This document shows, piece after piece, positions 52,467 through 61,198 of a DNA stretch of 64,000 nucleotides. Below the pieces are notes generated by a model, which was not told the origin of the DNA, ran no database searches, and worked only from the letters and a program-made list of their open reading frames with translations. The stretch is from the NCBI GenBank assembly GCA_934547065.1, contig CAKTEF010000007.1, positions 1 through 64,000 on the forward strand, given 5' to 3'. A program made the translations under genes and the position numbers. The stretch's first letter is position 1; each line of letters begins with the position of its first letter. This DNA comes from an uncultured Faecalibacterium sp. (GTDB lineage: Bacteria; Bacillota; Clostridia; Oscillospirales; Ruminococcaceae).

Positions 52467-53321
52467 TTATTTTTTCAGCACAAAGCAGGGCAGCGGGGCG
52501 GTTTGGGCCCAGTTGGCAAACTCACAGACCAGCACGGTGCAGGCACTCAGCGGCAGACTGCGCAGCCAGTGCAGCACCTGCTCCTTTTCGTCGGAGCCGA
52601 TCACGGCCCCGCTGTACAGGATGGCGCTGAGCACGCCGCCGGGGCGCAGGGCGGTCAGGGCCGCTTCCAGCGCGGGGATGCTGCTCTGTGCGCTGGAAAA
52701 CACGGCGTGGTCCGCACCGGGCAGCCAGCCAAAGTTGAACATCACCACATCCGCCGTGCCGGGCTGCACATGGTGCAGCAGATGGGCGTGGCTGTCGCAG
52801 TGCAGCTCCGCGCTCAGGCCCCGGCGCGCCAGCCGGGCACGGGTGGAGGCAATGGCCTCCGGCTGGATGTCGAATCCCAGCACCCGCCCCTGCGGCCCGG
52901 CCAGGCGGCAGAGGAACTCGGTATCTCCGCCGTTGCCGCAGGTCGCGTCGATGCACAGCTGCGCCGCCGGGAGCCGGGCCGTCAGGAAGTCCTGCACAAA
53001 GCGCACCGCCGTCAGGTCCGGCGTGCGGCGGCGGACAAGGCCCCCGCCCTGCACCGCAAAGCCGAATTTCTGCCAGAACGCTTCCTCGCCCGGCGCGGGC
53101 AGCGGGGCGGTGAACACGGTGGCTTTTTCTTTGTCGTAGCCGCCAAAGGCGCGCAGCACTTCTTTTAACAGGTAGGAGCCATAGCCTTTTCGCCGCCATT
53201 CTGGTACAATGGTAAAGGCGGCGATGGCCGCGCCCTGGGCCGCCGGTTCCACGGTACACCAGCCGATGCGGTCTTTCTCTTTGTACAGTGCAAATCCCGT
53301 GGGTGTCGCTTCGATTTTCAT
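52467..53321 (-). CDS. GNAT acetyltransferase fused to a YtqB/MnmM-type tRNA methyltransferase
   Basis: The 284-residue protein has two domains. Residues 1-95 are a short GNAT N-acetyltransferase fold with the acetyl-CoA loop PEWRRKGYGSYLL. Residues 100-284 are a class I SAM methyltransferase: motif I CIDATCGNGGDTEFL, then VLGFDIQPEA, and the family motif FNFGWLPGADHAV. The second domain resembles B. subtilis YtqB (MnmM), which methylates the wobble uridine of certain tRNAs. The acetyltransferase substrate is unknown. The fusion suggests linked modification, by inference. Confidence 0.85.
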   Translation of the reverse strand: MKIEATPTGFALYKEKDRIGWCTVEPAAQGAAIAAFTIVPEWRRKGYGSYLLKEVLRAFGGYDKEKATVFTAPLPAPGEEAFWQKFGFAVQGGGLVRRRTPDLTAVRFVQDFLTARLPAAQLCIDATCGNGGDTEFLCRLAGPQGRVLGFDIQPEAIASTRARLARRGLSAELHCDSHAHLLHHVQPGTADVVMFNFGWLPGADHAVFSSAQSSIPALEAALTALRPGGVLSAILYSGAVIGSDEKEQVLHWLRSLPLSACTVLVCEFANWAQTAPLPCFVLKK

Positions 53322-53472
53322 GGCATTTCTCCTTGTTTGATACGACCTTATTTCACATATTCTTCACCCGGTCAGCGATTCCTTTTCACAATTAGCGGAT
53401 ACAATAAGGACAGTTCAAAGGAACGCGGTCCCATCGCCCTTTGTACAGTCCCTCAAGAAAGGAAGTACCAGT

Positions 53473-54861
53473 ATGGACAATGAAAACAAATGGGAATATG
53501 ATTATTCCTCTGCAAATAATTCTTCCGGCGAGACCGGATACCCCAATGTCGGCTCGTCCGGCATGAACACCGCCAACACGGCTTCCACCTTTGGCGACAC
53601 CGCTTCTGCGCAGACCGGCACCGCAGGCGGCGGTACCACACCGCCCCCGGCGGACCCCCAGCCCGCAGCCGCAGCGCCCCGGAAACCGGAAAAGAAGCGC
53701 CGCAAGGCAAACGGCGGCAAAGTGGCCCGCAGCGCCGTGGCGCTGGTTCTGGCTGCCGCCATGGGCTTTGCGGGCGGCTTTGTGGGTGCCCGCTTTGGCA
53801 ATGCAGGCAATAAGGTGGTCCTCCAGCAGGTGGAGCGTTCCGGCTCTGCGGACAGCAGCTCCGCTTCGGGCACGAACGTTTCTGCCGGCGGCATGACCAC
53901 GGCCCAGGTCTCGGAGATGGTCAGCCCCAGCGTGGTGGTCATCACCACCGAGCAGGTGGTCTACTCCCAGTGGTCCTGGTACGGCCAGAACCAGGTGGAA
54001 AGCGGCGCAGGCAGCGGTGTCATCATCAGCTCTGACGGCTACATCCTGACCTGTGCGCATGTGGTGTCCGGTGCATCCAACATCACCGTGACCATCGGCG
54101 ATACCGATTACCCCGCCACCGTGGTGGGCGAGGATGACACCAGCGATGTGGCCGTGATCAAGATCGACGCAGACGGCCTGACCCCCGCCACCATCGGCAA
54201 CAGCGACGACCTGGCCGTGGGCGAGGATGTGCTGGCCGTGGGCAACCCGCTGGGTGAGCTGGGCGGCACCGTGACCAGCGGCATCATCAGCGCACTGAAC
54301 CGCAGCGTGACCATCCAGGGCACCAGTTCCACCAACACCATGTCCCTGATCCAGATGGATGCCTCCGTCAGCCCCGGCAACTCCGGCGGCGGCCTGTTCA
54401 ATAGGAACGGCGAGCTGATCGGCCTGGTCAACGCCAAATCCTCCAGCAGCGATGCCGAGGGTCTGGGCTTTGCCATCCCCATCAACGATGCCATCTCCGT
54501 GGCACAGGACCTGCTGGAAAACGGCTATGTCTCCGGCCGCCCCTACATGGGCATCACTTATCTGGCCGTGACCGATGCGCAGACCGCAGCCCAGCTGAAT
54601 GTCAATGCCTACGGTGTCTACGTTGTGGACGTGGTGCAGGGCGGCCCCGCCGACAAGGCCGGGCTGCAGGCCGGTGACCGCATCGTGAGCATCGACGGCA
54701 CCGAGATCGCCCAGAAAGACGATCTTGGCACCCTGATCCAGCAGCATGCGGCCGGTGACACCCTTTCCATCACCGTGGCCCGCGACGGCCAGATGCAGAC
54801 CGTCAGCCTGACTCTGGGCGAAAAGAACGCCGCCACTGCGCAGGCTCAGAAAAACTCCTGA
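53473..54861 (+). CDS. htrA: HtrA/DegP-family serine protease (S1C) with PDZ domain
   Basis: The 462-residue protein is a membrane-anchored protein quality-control protease. A disordered Ser/Thr/Pro-rich cytoplasmic N-terminus (1-80) leads to one membrane helix (about 87-107) and the trypsin-like domain. The catalytic triad is His196 (ILTCAHVV), Asp225 (DVAVIK) and Ser304 (GNSGGGLF). One PDZ domain follows from about residue 365 (GGPADKAGLQAGDRIVSIDG, in pieces GPADKAGLQAG, DRIVSIDG). Confidence 0.95.
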   Translation: MDNENKWEYDYSSANNSSGETGYPNVGSSGMNTANTASTFGDTASAQTGTAGGGTTPPPADPQPAAAAPRKPEKKRRKANGGKVARSAVALVLAAAMGFAGGFVGARFGNAGNKVVLQQVERSGSADSSSASGTNVSAGGMTTAQVSEMVSPSVVVITTEQVVYSQWSWYGQNQVESGAGSGVIISSDGYILTCAHVVSGASNITVTIGDTDYPATVVGEDDTSDVAVIKIDADGLTPATIGNSDDLAVGEDVLAVGNPLGELGGTVTSGIISALNRSVTIQGTSSTNTMSLIQMDASVSPGNSGGGLFNRNGELIGLVNAKSSSSDAEGLGFAIPINDAISVAQDLLENGYVSGRPYMGITYLAVTDAQTAAQLNVNAYGVYVVDVVQGGPADKAGLQAGDRIVSIDGTEIAQKDDLGTLIQQHAAGDTLSITVARDGQMQTVSLTLGEKNAATAQAQKNS

Positions 54862-54891
54862 TCCCGCGCCCTGCGCAGCGATCAAAGCTTA

Positions 54892-54941
54892 AAACAATGC
54901 GATCCCCGGTTTGCAGCTGCAGGCCGGGGATCGCTTTTTTA
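54892..54941. terminator. Terminator between htrA and pulA
   Basis: GCGATCCCCGG pairs with CCGGGGATCGC around a 14 nt loop, followed by TTTTTTATT. It overlaps the last bases of the convergent pulA gene and may serve it in part. Confidence 0.75.
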
Positions 54942-56885
54942 TTCCACCTGGCCGAACACGGTGGCGCTCCACGGCAGCAGAACCGTCCGCCCGGTGCAGA
55001 CCCGGCTCTCGCCCCGCCACAGGCTGGAGGAAACGCCGTCGCTCAGCAGCTTCCAGCGGCCCTGCGGCAGGCAGACCACCTGTGCCGTTTCGGTGGGATT
55101 ATAATAAACGCACAGCGCACCCCAGGCCGCACCGTCGCCCCAGGCGGCGGGCAGCCGCCAGCCCACCAGCGGCGGTTCCAGCGCAAAGAACTCGATGGCC
55201 TGCGGGCTGGCCGCGTCCAGTGCGCCCAGCCGGGGGAACGCGGCACGCAGCCCGAGCAGCCCCCGGTAATAGTCCACCAGCCCGTGGAACCGGGCCGCCC
55301 GCTTCCAGTCCAGCCGGTTGAGCGCCGGGGAGGAGCGGTAGCTGTTGCCCCGGCCCTTTTTGGTGCGGGCGAACTCCTCGCCCGCCTGCCAGAACGGCAG
55401 GCCCATCCCGGTCAGATAGATGCCCGCCGCCAGCCGGTTCTGGGCCAGCGCCGTTGTGTCCATGGCCGCAAACTCCGGCCGGGCATAACGCACCATCAAC
55501 AGCTTATCCCACAGGGTAAAGTTGTCGTGAGCCGAAACATAGCTCACGATCTGCCCCGGCTTGTGGGGCGGCAGGACGCTGCTGCGGCACCAGGCCGCCA
55601 CCGCGCCGCCAATGTCCCAGAAGCTGCCGGGTCTGCCCTCCACATAACCCGGCTCCCGCGCGTCAAAGCAGCCGCCCTTGATGGCATCGCGGGTGTTGTC
55701 GCAGAAAATGCCGATGCGGTCGTTGAGCATGGCCAGATTGTTTTTGTTGGCCTCGTACCGGCGCAGGGCGCTGGCCCCGCCCTGCCAGGGTTCGCCGTAC
55801 ATCAGGATCTCCCGCCCGCCGGGCAGTTTGTCCAGCTCGGCCCGGAGCAGGTTCATCGTCTCCACATCGTACAGGCCCATCAGGTCGAACCGGAAGCCGT
55901 CGATGTGGTATTCCCGCGCCCAGTACAGCACCGAATCGATGAGATACCGCCGCGCCATGGGCCGCTCGCTGGCAAACTCGTTGCCGCAGCCGCTGCCGTT
56001 GGAAAGGCCGCCATCCTCGTTCTGGCGGAAATAATACAGCGGCACCACCCGGTTCAGCACATTGTCTGCGCGGTACATGTGGTTGTACACCACATCCATC
56101 ACCACGCCGATGCCCGCCGCATGGAGCGCTGCGATCATCTGCTTGCACTCCCGCACCCGCACCTCGCCGCGGGTGGGGTCGGTGGAGTAGCTGCCCTCCG
56201 GCACATTGAAGTTGGCGGGGTCGTAGCCCCAGTTGTACTGCCGTGTCAGGGGGCGGCTCTCGTCCACGCTGCCAAAGTCAAATATGGGCATCAGCTGCAC
56301 ATAGCCCACCCCCAGCCGCTTGAGGTAGTTCAGGCAGGTGGGGTGGATGCCGTCGCTGCTCAGGGTGGTGCCTTTCTGGGTAAAGGCCAGGAATTTGCCC
56401 CGCCAGGCCGTGTGTACGCCGCTGGCCGGATCCTGCGAAAAATCCCGGACGCTGACCTCCCACACCGTGCGGCGGGCGGGGGGGATCACCGGGCGCAGAT
56501 CCTGCGCCCAGCCCTGCGGGTCGGCGCGGGCAGGGTCCAGGATCATGCTCCGCTCCCCGTTCACCCCGGCTGCGCGGGCGTAGGGGTCGGCGGCTTCGCA
56601 ACTGCCCCAGTCCGTTTCCACCGTAAACGTATAATAGGTTCCGTGCTGGTCGCCGGGCAGATAAAGCTCCCACACGCTGCCCCGCCGTGTCAGCGGCAGG
56701 GTGGCCAGGCAGCTGCCGCCGTCGCCCCGGCGGTAAAGGTTCACGGCCACCCGGTGCGCCGTGGGGGCCCACAGCCGCAGATGCGTCCCCGCCGGGGAAT
56801 ACTCCGCCCCCAGCGGGCCGTGGTATTCCGTCTGGCGGGCAAAGGCCTCGCTCTCAAAGCGGTTTTTCCATTCTGCAGCTGTCAT
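54939..56885 (-). CDS. pulA: Type I pullulanase
   Basis: The enzyme hydrolyses alpha-1,6 branches in pullulan, starch and glycogen. The 648-residue protein has an N-terminal CBM48-like domain (THLRLWAPTAHRVAVNLY) and a GH13 catalytic domain. It carries the type I pullulanase hallmark YNWGYDP, the region I VVYNHMY, the nucleophile in IDGFRFDLMG, the acid/base Glu in MYGEPWQGG and the YVSAHDNFT motif. No signal peptide is visible, so it probably acts in the cytoplasm, on glycogen made by the glgBCDA products or imported dextrins. Confidence 0.95.
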   Translation of the reverse strand: MTAAEWKNRFESEAFARQTEYHGPLGAEYSPAGTHLRLWAPTAHRVAVNLYRRGDGGSCLATLPLTRRGSVWELYLPGDQHGTYYTFTVETDWGSCEAADPYARAAGVNGERSMILDPARADPQGWAQDLRPVIPPARRTVWEVSVRDFSQDPASGVHTAWRGKFLAFTQKGTTLSSDGIHPTCLNYLKRLGVGYVQLMPIFDFGSVDESRPLTRQYNWGYDPANFNVPEGSYSTDPTRGEVRVRECKQMIAALHAAGIGVVMDVVYNHMYRADNVLNRVVPLYYFRQNEDGGLSNGSGCGNEFASERPMARRYLIDSVLYWAREYHIDGFRFDLMGLYDVETMNLLRAELDKLPGGREILMYGEPWQGGASALRRYEANKNNLAMLNDRIGIFCDNTRDAIKGGCFDAREPGYVEGRPGSFWDIGGAVAAWCRSSVLPPHKPGQIVSYVSAHDNFTLWDKLLMVRYARPEFAAMDTTALAQNRLAAGIYLTGMGLPFWQAGEEFARTKKGRGNSYRSSPALNRLDWKRAARFHGLVDYYRGLLGLRAAFPRLGALDAASPQAIEFFALEPPLVGWRLPAAWGDGAAWGALCVYYNPTETAQVVCLPQGRWKLLSDGVSSSLWRGESRVCTGRTVLLPWSATVFGQVE

Positions 56886-57008
56886 GGCATCTCATCCTTT
56901 CTCTGGGAATAGTGTAACGGACTTTGCCCCTTATTTCAAGACTTTCCTTGCAAAACCGGCGCAAGTACACTATACTGAAAAAAATACAACAGCACGGAGG
57001 GAACTCTT

Positions 57009-59057
57009 ATGGCATATACCGACGATTGGGAAAGCCTGATGAACGGCGTGTTCGGCCCCGGTGGAAAATTCAAGACTTCCCCCACGGCCGCCCAGAAGCC
57101 GAAAACGTCCGGCTCCGGCCCCCTGCCGGACCTGAACGCCGCTTTGCTGGAGCAGCAAAAGCGTCTGGATGAACTGCTGCGCCAGCAGTCGGCCCAGATC
57201 CGGCAGCAGCCTGACCCCTCAGCCGCCCTGGCCGACAGCCGCCGGATGCTGCGGGACATGGAGGCCGACGGCCTGCTGGCCAAGGGCACGGCGGAGACAA
57301 AGCCGGAGCACCTGGGCAGCTTTGAGGGCCTGGCCGCAGAGGTCAAGCAGACCGTTCTGGGCCAGGATGCCTTTGTGGATGAGGTAGTGCGGGCCATGCG
57401 CCGTCCCTTTGTGCTGGGCACCGAAGCTCCGGCCGCCCGCAACGTGATCCTGATCTGCGGCGGCAGCGGCACCGGACGGCATTTTGCGCTGGAAGAAACC
57501 GCCCGCTGCATGGCCGCGCGGGGCCTGCTGCAAAACGACAGGATCGCCGTGCTGGATCTGGCGCTTTACCCGAACGCCGGGGCAGAAAAGCTGTTTTTGC
57601 AGGACCTGTACGCCGCGCTCCACGCGCCGGGCGAGATCCTGGCCTTTGAGCACTACGAGAGCTGCCACCCCGGCTTTCTCAAAACGCTTTCCGATCTGGC
57701 GGTCAAGGGCAGTGCGCCCCTGTCCAGCCGGTATCTGGTGAACAAGGAGGGCATCTTAGTGGATGCCGGCACCGCCCTGGCCCCCGGTGCCGTGAGCCGG
57801 ATCGACCCCTGCGGCAAATATCTGGTGTTCTTCTCGGTCCGCGGGCGGGAGGCGCTGGCCGACCGGTTCGGGGCCGCGTTCGTCTCGGCCCTGGGCGATG
57901 TCTGCCAGACCAGCGCCTACACGCGGGAGGATCTGGCCGCCCTGGCCGCCCAGCAGCTGAACGCACTGTCCCAAAAGGTAAAGACCCGGCTGGGGCTGAC
58001 CCTGGCCGCCGGGGCCGACGTGCGGGACTATGTTGCCGCCCAGTGTACGCCCCAGAAAGGGGCTGCCGGGCTGGCCGCCTGCTGTGACCGCATCTTCCGC
58101 GCCCTGAGCGAATACTGCCTGCAAACGGACACAACGCTTTCCGGCACCGTCACCCTGACCGCCGCGCCGGAGGGGCTGCTGTTCCGGCTGGGGGATGCCG
58201 CCCCCGCTCCGCTGTTCGACCTGCTGCCCGCCGCCTACACCGGCGCGCTGGACGAGATCCGGGCCGAGATCTCGGAGCTGGTGGGCCTTGCCCCCGTCAA
58301 GGAGTATGTGTTCGGCCTGGCCGACAACCTGCAGGTGCAGCAGCGCCGCGCTGCCGCCGGGCTCAAAACGGCCAGCCTTTCCATGCACATGATCTTTACC
58401 GGCAACCCCGGCACCGGCAAGACCACCATTGCCCGGCTGGTGGCAAAGTACCTCAAGGCCATCGGGGCGCTGCGGGGCGGCCAGCTGATCGAGGTGAGCC
58501 GGGGCGATCTGGTGGGCCGCTACACCGGCCACACCGCCCCCCTGACCACCAGCGTGATCGAAAGCGCACTGGGCGGCGTGCTGTTCATTGACGAAGCATA
58601 CAGCCTGTACCGGGGCGAGCAGGACAGCTTTGGGCTGGAAGCCATCGACACCCTGGTAAAGGGGATGGAGGACCACCGCGACGATCTGGTGGTGATCCTG
58701 GCGGGCTATACCCAGGAGATGGAAACGTTCCTGACCGCCAACAGCGGCCTGGCCAGCCGTTTCCCCAACAAGATCGAGTTCCCGGATTACACCGCCGAGG
58801 AGCTGATGCAGATCACCCAGGTGCTGGCCAAAAACAAGGGCTATCAGCTGGCCGAAAGCTGCACCGGGCCTCTGCTCCATTATTATGCCCGCTGGCAGGC
58901 TGCCGACAGCCGCACCGCAGGCAACGGCCGCCTGGCCCGCAACACGCTGGAAAAAGCCATCTTCCGCCAGAGCCGCCGCCTGGTGGCCGAGCCCGCCGCC
59001 GCGCTGGACGTGATCCTGCCCAGCGACCTGGAACTGCCGGAGCCGGAGGAACCTTAA
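57009..59057 (+). CDS. Double AAA+ ATPase: degenerate Clp-like domain plus CbbX/SpoVK-like domain
   Basis: The 682-residue protein has a Pro/Gln-rich start (1-105), a first AAA+ domain like Clp D2 (VLGQDAFVDEVVRAMRRPF at 117-135) and a second CbbX-type AAA+ domain. The first has a broken Walker A, GGSGTGRH at 151-158, and a broken Walker B, ILAFEHYESCHP at 210-221, so it should not hydrolyse ATP. The second is intact: Walker A GNPGTGKT at 465-472, Walker B VLFIDEAYS at 523-531. Function is unknown. The promoterless gap to pulA is short. GGAGGG precedes the ATG. Confidence 0.85.
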   Translation: MAYTDDWESLMNGVFGPGGKFKTSPTAAQKPKTSGSGPLPDLNAALLEQQKRLDELLRQQSAQIRQQPDPSAALADSRRMLRDMEADGLLAKGTAETKPEHLGSFEGLAAEVKQTVLGQDAFVDEVVRAMRRPFVLGTEAPAARNVILICGGSGTGRHFALEETARCMAARGLLQNDRIAVLDLALYPNAGAEKLFLQDLYAALHAPGEILAFEHYESCHPGFLKTLSDLAVKGSAPLSSRYLVNKEGILVDAGTALAPGAVSRIDPCGKYLVFFSVRGREALADRFGAAFVSALGDVCQTSAYTREDLAALAAQQLNALSQKVKTRLGLTLAAGADVRDYVAAQCTPQKGAAGLAACCDRIFRALSEYCLQTDTTLSGTVTLTAAPEGLLFRLGDAAPAPLFDLLPAAYTGALDEIRAEISELVGLAPVKEYVFGLADNLQVQQRRAAAGLKTASLSMHMIFTGNPGTGKTTIARLVAKYLKAIGALRGGQLIEVSRGDLVGRYTGHTAPLTTSVIESALGGVLFIDEAYSLYRGEQDSFGLEAIDTLVKGMEDHRDDLVVILAGYTQEMETFLTANSGLASRFPNKIEFPDYTAEELMQITQVLAKNKGYQLAESCTGPLLHYYARWQAADSRTAGNGRLARNTLEKAIFRQSRRLVAEPAAALDVILPSDLELPEPEEP

Positions 59058-59066
59058 AATCGACCC

Positions 59067-59105
59067 AAGCAAAAAACGGGCAGCACTGCTGTCCGTTTTT
59101 TGCTG
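59067..59105. terminator. Bidirectional terminator after the AAA+ gene
   Basis: AAGCAAAAAACGGGCAGCA pairs with TGCTGTCCGTTTTTTGCTT-like sequence around a tiny loop, between convergent genes. Confidence 0.75.
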
Positions 59106-59108
59106 CTC

Positions 59109-60065
59109 TTATCCGTGCTGCTCTGCCAGCCGGCCGGTCAGTGCGCGGAACTGTTGGCGCACCGGCTCCGGGCCGGTGATCTCCACCTTGCCGCCAAAGC
59201 CGCACACCCAGCCAAAGAACCGGTCGCTGACGCATACCGGCACCGTGAAATGGAAGCTGCCGTCGGCTTCCGGCAGGAACACCGGCGCGGGGCCAAACCG
59301 CTCCCGCATGGCCACTTCCAGCTCCCCGGCACAGCGCAGGGTAACGCTGTGCTCCGGGCCGCCGTACATCTCAAAATGCTTGCGCAGATAGGCGGGCAGG
59401 TCAAAGCGTTCAAACTGCTCGCTGCCCTGGCGGGGCGCATCCAGCGCCCGAACGCCGCTCATCCGATCCACCCGGTAGTGGCGGATGCCTTTTTCCTCTG
59501 AATAAGCGATCAGGTAATAGCAGCCGTTCTCCCACGCCAGGTGCCACGGGCTGATGAGCCGCTTTTCCGGGCGGCCCGTCTTTTTGTAGTGGAACTCCAC
59601 CATCTTGCCGGTATTGATAGCCTCGTGCAGCGCGTCGATGCTGTACAGCAGGCTCTTGCTGTCCGTTTTGGGGCGGCCCTCCACATACACCTGGCGCTGC
59701 AGCTGGCCGCCCTCGTAATCGGAGCAGAGCTTTTCCAGCTTGCGGATCAGGCGGCGGCTGGTATTGCCGGAGACCACCCGGCTGGCCTGCACGGCATCCA
59801 CCAGCAGCTTGAGCTCGGCCAGGTCAAAGGTGCGGCTGGCCAGAAAATAGCCGCCGCCCCGGCCCCGCTGCAGCCGGATGTCATAGCCCAGGGCTCCCAG
59901 TGCCTCGATGTCGCTGTACACGCTCTTGCGCTCGCAGCGGATGCCCTGGCGTTCCAGCAGCTCCACCAGCTGCGGCACGTTCAGCAGGTGGTTTTCGTCG
60001 GTTTTCTGCTCCAGGATGCGCAGCAGCGCCAGCAGTTTGGATTTCTGACCTTCCTGTTTGGGCAT
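59109..60065 (-). CDS. WYL-domain transcriptional regulator
   Basis: The 318-residue protein has an N-terminal HTH_11-type helix-turn-helix (LVELLERQGIRCERKSVYSDIEALGALG, in pieces RCERKSVYSDIEAL) and a C-terminal WYL domain (VEFHYKKTGRPEKRLISPWHLAWENGCYYLIAY, in pieces SPWHLAWENG). WYL proteins sense ligands, often nucleic acids, and control defence or stress genes. No obvious target is next to it. ATG 60065 follows GAGG; a GTG at 60074 is a possible alternative. Confidence 0.9.
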   Translation of the reverse strand: MPKQEGQKSKLLALLRILEQKTDENHLLNVPQLVELLERQGIRCERKSVYSDIEALGALGYDIRLQRGRGGGYFLASRTFDLAELKLLVDAVQASRVVSGNTSRRLIRKLEKLCSDYEGGQLQRQVYVEGRPKTDSKSLLYSIDALHEAINTGKMVEFHYKKTGRPEKRLISPWHLAWENGCYYLIAYSEEKGIRHYRVDRMSGVRALDAPRQGSEQFERFDLPAYLRKHFEMYGGPEHSVTLRCAGELEVAMRERFGPAPVFLPEADGSFHFTVPVCVSDRFFGWVCGFGGKVEITGPEPVRQQFRALTGRLAEQHG

Positions 60066-60101
60066 TCCATGCACCTCATCTTTTTATGTTGGGTGGTCCT
60101 T

Positions 60102-60262
60102 TGCACAACCTCTCTGTCATCTCCGCCTACGGTACCAAAATCAGCATCTGCCGCAAGGCATCCACCTCATCAGTCTGCTGCGCAGACAGCTGTCCTCCCT
60201 TTATCGCTTGCGCGATATCTCCCTCCGGCCGGAGGGAGTCTGTCCTCAAGGGGAAGCCTTGG
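60102..60262. repeat. Composite hairpin repeat, partial
   Basis: It begins TGCACAACCTCTC, like the ends of the elements at 26182 and 52080, and contains ATCTGCCGCAAGGCATCCACC, CTCATCAGTCTGCTGCGCAG and the CTCCCTCCGGCCGGAGGGAG hairpin. The right inverted end is missing, so it seems a shortened or rearranged copy (the first motif is split here as ATCTGCCGCAAGG). Confidence 0.7.
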
Positions 60263-60334
60263 CAGGCCGGGCAGGACCAAGTATTTTCTTGTCAGGCGGC
60301 GGGCCCTGTGTTCTCTGGCAGCGTCAGCCTCTGG

Positions 60335-61198
60335 TCATTCCGGCAGCTTTTTGTCAAACGCTGCGCGGCGCTGGGTGGACAGGCGGAACATTTCTTCCAG
60401 TTTCTCCCGGTCCCCGGCCACAAGGGCGTTGCGCAGGGCATCCAGCGCGGTGTCGAACTGATCGATCTCGCTGATGAGGTTCTCCCGGTTCCACAAAAAC
60501 AGCTCCGCCCACATTTTATCGTTGATGCGTGCAATGCGGGTCAGGTCACGGAACGAATCGCCGGTGTACTCGCACAGCGAGGTGTTGTCGTTGGCGCACA
60601 TCAGGCTGACGGCGATGGCATGGCACAGCTGGCTGACGTAGCCGATCATTTTGTCGTGCTCCTGCACCGTCAGGGTGCAGATGTGCTTAAAGCCCAGCAC
60701 CCCGGCCAGCTCTTTGGCCCAGGCGACGGCCTCCGGCGTGTTTTTTTCGGTGGGGGTCACAATGAAGTTGGCCGGGGCAAAGTTCACCTCGGCTGCGTGC
60801 TCCACGCTGGAAGTCTCGCGCCCGGCCATGGGGTGGCTGGCAATGAACTCCACGCCCGGCTTGCACATGGCCTGCACCGGCTCCACCAGCCCGGTCTTGA
60901 CACCGGACACATCGGTGAAGATGCAGCCCTCTTTCAGCAGATGGCCGTAGGTTTTGAACCACTCGATCAGGGCCGTGGGGTACAAACCGAAGATGATATG
61001 GTCGGCCTGGCTCACAAGGTCCTCAAAATCGCGGGTCTTGCCGCCGGCAATGTAGCCGTGGTCCAGCGCATACTGCAAGTGGCCCTCGCTGCGGTTGATG
61101 CCGTCCACATGGAACCCGGCTTTGGTCAGCTCCAGGGCGTACTTGCCGCCCAGAAGGCCCAGGCCCACCACGAGATACCGTTTTGTTTTATCCAGCAT
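60335..61198 (-). CDS. tyrA: Prephenate dehydrogenase
   Basis: TyrA oxidises prephenate to 4-hydroxyphenylpyruvate for tyrosine synthesis. The 287-residue protein has an N-terminal Rossmann fold (YLVVGLGLLGGKYALELTK) and the family motif ASHPMAGRETSSVEHA. The helical C-terminal domain is complete; no ACT or chorismate mutase domain is attached. ATG 61198 overlaps the aroA stop by 11 nt. It is the last gene of aroF-aroA-tyrA. Confidence 0.93.
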   Translation of the reverse strand: MLDKTKRYLVVGLGLLGGKYALELTKAGFHVDGINRSEGHLQYALDHGYIAGGKTRDFEDLVSQADHIIFGLYPTALIEWFKTYGHLLKEGCIFTDVSGVKTGLVEPVQAMCKPGVEFIASHPMAGRETSSVEHAAEVNFAPANFIVTPTEKNTPEAVAWAKELAGVLGFKHICTLTVQEHDKMIGYVSQLCHAIAVSLMCANDNTSLCEYTGDSFRDLTRIARINDKMWAELFLWNRENLISEIDQFDTALDALRNALVAGDREKLEEMFRLSTQRRAAFDKKLPE

